DNA from: an uncultured Clostridia bacterium
GTDB lineage: Bacteria; Bacillota; Clostridia; Lachnospirales; Anaerotignaceae
Assembly: GCA_944384255.1 (NCBI GenBank)
Contig: CALWSS010000033.1
Span: forward strand, 1-64,000
DNA length: 64,000 nt
Direction of reading: 5' to 3'
The position numbers and the translations under genes are program-made. Below, in pieces: positions 61,988 to 64,000 of the stretch; the first letter of the stretch is position 1; every line of letters starts with the position of its first letter. The notes under the pieces were generated by a model, which was not told the DNA's origin, ran no database searches, and saw nothing but the letters and a program-made list of their open reading frames with translations.

Positions 61988-62872
61988 ATGGAAGATTATA
62001 TAATCAGAGTTACAGCGGGAAACGGAAGCATTCGTGCCTTTGCCGCTATAAGCACAAATACCGTTGAAAAAGCACGGCAGATACATCAAACAACACCCGT
62101 TGCTTCGGCTGCTCTTGGAAGAATGCTTACTGCCGCAGCCATGATGGGAGCAATGCTTAAATCTGAAAAAGATTTAATTACTCTGCAAATAACAGGTGAC
62201 GGACCGTTAAAAGGCGTTCTTGTTACATCAGACAGTAAATCGAATGTAAAGGGTTATGTGGTAAACCCTGATGTTGATATTCCCCTTAAAGCAGATGGTA
62301 AGCTCAATGTAGGCGGTGCCATAGGCAATGGGTCTTTAAGAGTTATAAAAGATATAGGCTTAAAAGAACCGTATTCCGGCTCTATAGAGCTTGTATCCGG
62401 TGAAATTGCTGATGACATAACTTATTATTTTGCTAAAAGTGAACAAGTGCCGTCGTCTGTAGGCTTAGGAGTTTTGGTAGATACTAATTTAACAATTAAA
62501 CATTCCGGAGGTTTTATTATACAGCTTATGCCGGATGCACCGGAAGATGTAATTGATAAACTTGAAAAGAAGCTTCTTACCATACCGTATATAACTGATA
62601 TGCTTAATTCCGGCTTAGATGCTGAAAAAATACTTGAAACTATTTTAGGCGATTTTGGTCTTGAAATACTTGATAAAACAGGTATGGACTATAAATGCAG
62701 CTGTAACAGACAAAGAGTAGAGCAGGCTATAGTAAGTCTTGGCAAAAAAGAGCTTGCTAAGATTATAGAAGAAGACAAAAAAGCTTCTCTTACATGCCAG
62801 TTCTGCAATAAAGTTTATGAGTTTAATGAGGAAGAACTGAAAAAACTCCTTGTTGAAGCATGCTCTAAGTAA
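61988..62872 (+). CDS. hslO: Redox-regulated chaperone Hsp33
   Basis: A 294-residue holdase chaperone activated by oxidation. The N-terminal domain includes ASAALGRMLTAAAMMG and LQITGDGPLKG; the C-terminal zinc site has CSC (about residues 236-238) and CQFC (about 269-272). ATG at 61988 has TTGGAGG eight bases upstream; a TTG at 61973 lies on that site. It is in an operon with the methyltransferase and probably the NUDIX gene (13-bp gap). Confidence 0.95.
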   Translation: MEDYIIRVTAGNGSIRAFAAISTNTVEKARQIHQTTPVASAALGRMLTAAAMMGAMLKSEKDLITLQITGDGPLKGVLVTSDSKSNVKGYVVNPDVDIPLKADGKLNVGGAIGNGSLRVIKDIGLKEPYSGSIELVSGEIADDITYYFAKSEQVPSSVGLGVLVDTNLTIKHSGGFIIQLMPDAPEDVIDKLEKKLLTIPYITDMLNSGLDAEKILETILGDFGLEILDKTGMDYKCSCNRQRVEQAIVSLGKKELAKIIEEDKKASLTCQFCNKVYEFNEEELKKLLVEACSK

Positions 62873-62885
62873 AAGAGGTGCTTAA

Positions 62886-63314
62886 ATGAGAGGGGAATTT
62901 GCTTTTGCTGTTAAAGCCGTTATAATAAAAGACGATAAATTCCTTGTTCTTAAAAGGTCCAAAAGCGAAATGGATTCAAGCTATATTAATAAACATCAGT
63001 GTTGGGATTTACCGGGAGGCAGTGTTAAATACTGTGAAACAGCAATACACGCCTTACTTCGTGAAATTGAAGAAGAAACAGGCTTAAATATTTCCGTAGG
63101 CAGAATTTTAAGTGTATATGATGCAATACGTACTAATGTTCATATGGTAATAATAACTTATATATGCACTTATTTAAGCGGAAATGTTAGGTTAAGCAAT
63201 GAACATGAGGCTTTTTACTGGCTTAGAATAGATGAAATGCAAAGAAAAAAACTGCCTGACTGGATGATAAACAATTTTAAAAAAGCGTTTAACGAAATTT
63301 ACGGTCAGGCTTAA
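62886..63314 (+). CDS. NUDIX hydrolase
   Basis: A 142-residue NUDIX protein. The complete NUDIX box (GX5EX7REUXEEXGU) reads from GGSVKYCETAIHALL through REIEEETGL, including the metal-binding Glu residues. The substrate (a nucleoside diphosphate derivative) cannot be told. AAGAGGTG precedes the ATG; the gap from hslO is 13 bp. Confidence 0.9.
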   Translation: MRGEFAFAVKAVIIKDDKFLVLKRSKSEMDSSYINKHQCWDLPGGSVKYCETAIHALLREIEEETGLNISVGRILSVYDAIRTNVHMVIITYICTYLSGNVRLSNEHEAFYWLRIDEMQRKKLPDWMINNFKKAFNEIYGQA

Positions 63315-63319
63315 AAATA

Positions 63320-63348
63320 TTGTTTATGGAATGTTTTTATGGTATTCT
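63320..63348 (+). promoter_or_regulatory. Sigma-A promoter of the cyclophilin gene
   Basis: TTGTTT at 63320-63325, 17 bases, then TGGTATTCT (TATTCT at 63343-63348, extended -10). Confidence 0.62.
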
Positions 63349-63381
63349 TAAATACATAATAAAATGAAAGGATGATTAAAA

Positions 63382-63903
63382 TTGGCACAAAACCCTTTGG
63401 TAACAATGACTATTAACGGAGAAGATATAATTAAAATTGAGCTGTATCCTGAAGTAGCACCTAATACAGTAAACAATTTTATTTCTCTTATCAACAAAGG
63501 TTTTTATAACGGAGTTGGTTTCCACAGAATAATAAAAGGCTTTATGATTCAAGGCGGAGACCCAGAAGGTACAGGAATGGGTGGTCCGGGATACTGCATT
63601 AAAGGTGAATTTAATCAGAATGGATTTAAAAACGACATTAAGCATACAGCAGGCGTTATCTCCATGGCAAGAACTATGATGCCTAATTCAGCAGGCAGCC
63701 AGTTCTTTATTATGCATAAAGATGCTCCACATCTTGACGGAGCATATGCTGCTTTTGGTAAGGTAATTGAAGGAATGGATATTGTGGACAAGCTTGCCTG
63801 TGTTAAAACAGACAGAATGGATATGCCTGATGAACCTCAGATAATGACTGAAGTTACAGTTGAAACTTTTGGTGAGGATTATCCTGAGCCAGAAAAAGCA
63901 TAA
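63382..63903 (+). CDS. Cyclophilin-type peptidyl-prolyl cis-trans isomerase
   Basis: A 173-residue cytoplasmic cyclophilin without signal peptide. The active-site segments FHRIIKGFMIQGGDPEGTG and GSQFFIMHKDAPHLDG are complete, with the catalytic Arg in FHRII. It catalyses proline isomerisation during protein folding. The start is TTG at 63382, preceded by AAAGGATG; no in-frame ATG lies nearby. Confidence 0.93.
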   Translation: MAQNPLVTMTINGEDIIKIELYPEVAPNTVNNFISLINKGFYNGVGFHRIIKGFMIQGGDPEGTGMGGPGYCIKGEFNQNGFKNDIKHTAGVISMARTMMPNSAGSQFFIMHKDAPHLDGAYAAFGKVIEGMDIVDKLACVKTDRMDMPDEPQIMTEVTVETFGEDYPEPEKA

Positions 63904-63919
63904 TTTAGAAATATGTAGA

Positions 63920-63944
63920 GGCTGCCTGAATAAATCAGACAGCC
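63920..63944 (+). terminator. Possible terminator after the cyclophilin gene
   Basis: Stem GGCTG-CTGA/TCAG-CAGCC with one internal mismatch, but without a T-run after it. Confidence 0.35.
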
Positions 63945-64000
63945 TTACGCATAGTTGTACTTAACAGGCAATTATTTCGTATTTTTAACAGGCTTAAAAC

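Noticed and set aside
1..64000. CRISPR arrays, insertion sequences, prophage, att sites, rRNA or tRNA genes
   Set aside because: No repeated arrays, transposase or phage genes, or RNA-gene signatures were seen; composition and gene order look like core chromosome.

Overview
This 64 kb window is an AT-rich stretch of chromosome from an endospore-forming anaerobe, most likely a member of the Clostridia (Lachnospirales-like). The evidence is the sporulation set (spoIVA, sigG, the spoIIAA-spoIIAB-sigF operon and a BofC-like protein), Gram-positive cell-envelope genes (LCP-family ligase, lipoproteins, FtsW/PBP pair), strong AGGAGG ribosome sites, frequent GTG/TTG starts, and clostridial families such as the CD1871A-type CXXC protein, a DapL-like aminotransferase and a PurF paralogue beginning MGGFFGV. 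No phage genes, insertion sequences, CRISPR arrays, tRNAs or rRNAs are visible, and base composition looks even throughout, so this reads as core chromosome rather than an island.

Layout. 1-4.4 kb: the end of a RecD2 helicase gene, then comF, a patatin-like lipase, a PlsC-type acyltransferase and a metallo-beta-lactamase lipoprotein in one tight run. 4.5-6.5 kb: spoIVA and a convergent small membrane protein. 6.7-10.5 kb: a secreted family-10-like glycosyl hydrolase with a MoxR ATPase/VWA pair. 10.5-12.1 kb: DUF402, RadC and PspC proteins behind a consensus promoter. 12.3-15.0 kb (minus): a cation/proton antiporter and an LCP ligase. 15.1-18.7 kb: sigG (with a good sigma-F-like promoter), MaoC hydratase, isochorismatase-like hydrolase, spoIIA operon. 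18.8-24.8 kb: a ZapA-like protein, U32 peptidase, FtsW/RodA and a penicillin-binding protein, apparently one division/wall operon. 24.9-31.4 kb: NhaC antiporter, SbcD-SbcC nuclease, DegV. 31.5-34.7 kb: CarD regulator, PIN/TRAM protein, IspD, RNase HI. 34.7-38.8 kb: cold-shock protein, TypA/BipA, MurJ/SpoVB-type flippase. 38.9-42.4 kb: BofC-like protein, a probable free-standing small RNA, GH13 enzyme, pseudouridine synthase. 42.5-50.3 kb: ClpC behind a long leader, AEC transporter, an unknown protein, a thiol-redox cluster (TlpA-like lipoprotein, 49-residue CXXC membrane protein, NapH-like polyferredoxin), M16 peptidase, DUF378. 50.5-54.8 kb: a DapL-like protein without its catalytic lysine, HflX, and a PurF-like protein without its N-terminal cysteine. 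55.2-64 kb: PrsW-like protease, a LysM esterase, FolC with a 57-residue downstream gene and a zinc-ribbon/TPR protein, methyltransferase, Hsp33, NUDIX hydrolase and cyclophilin.

The most interesting items are (i) the degenerate DapL-like aminotransferase coupled to hflX, (ii) a discrete RNA gene of about 95 nt at 39554-39652 with its own promoter and a 16-bp terminator stem, (iii) an apparent AUU start codon, or a one-base indel, for the PIN/TRAM gene, (iv) the PurF paralogue lacking the glutaminase nucleophile, and (v) the three-gene thiol/electron-transfer cluster. No wholly novel multi-gene defence or mobile system was found. Promoter and terminator calls come from reading the sequence by eye and have not been tested by computation.
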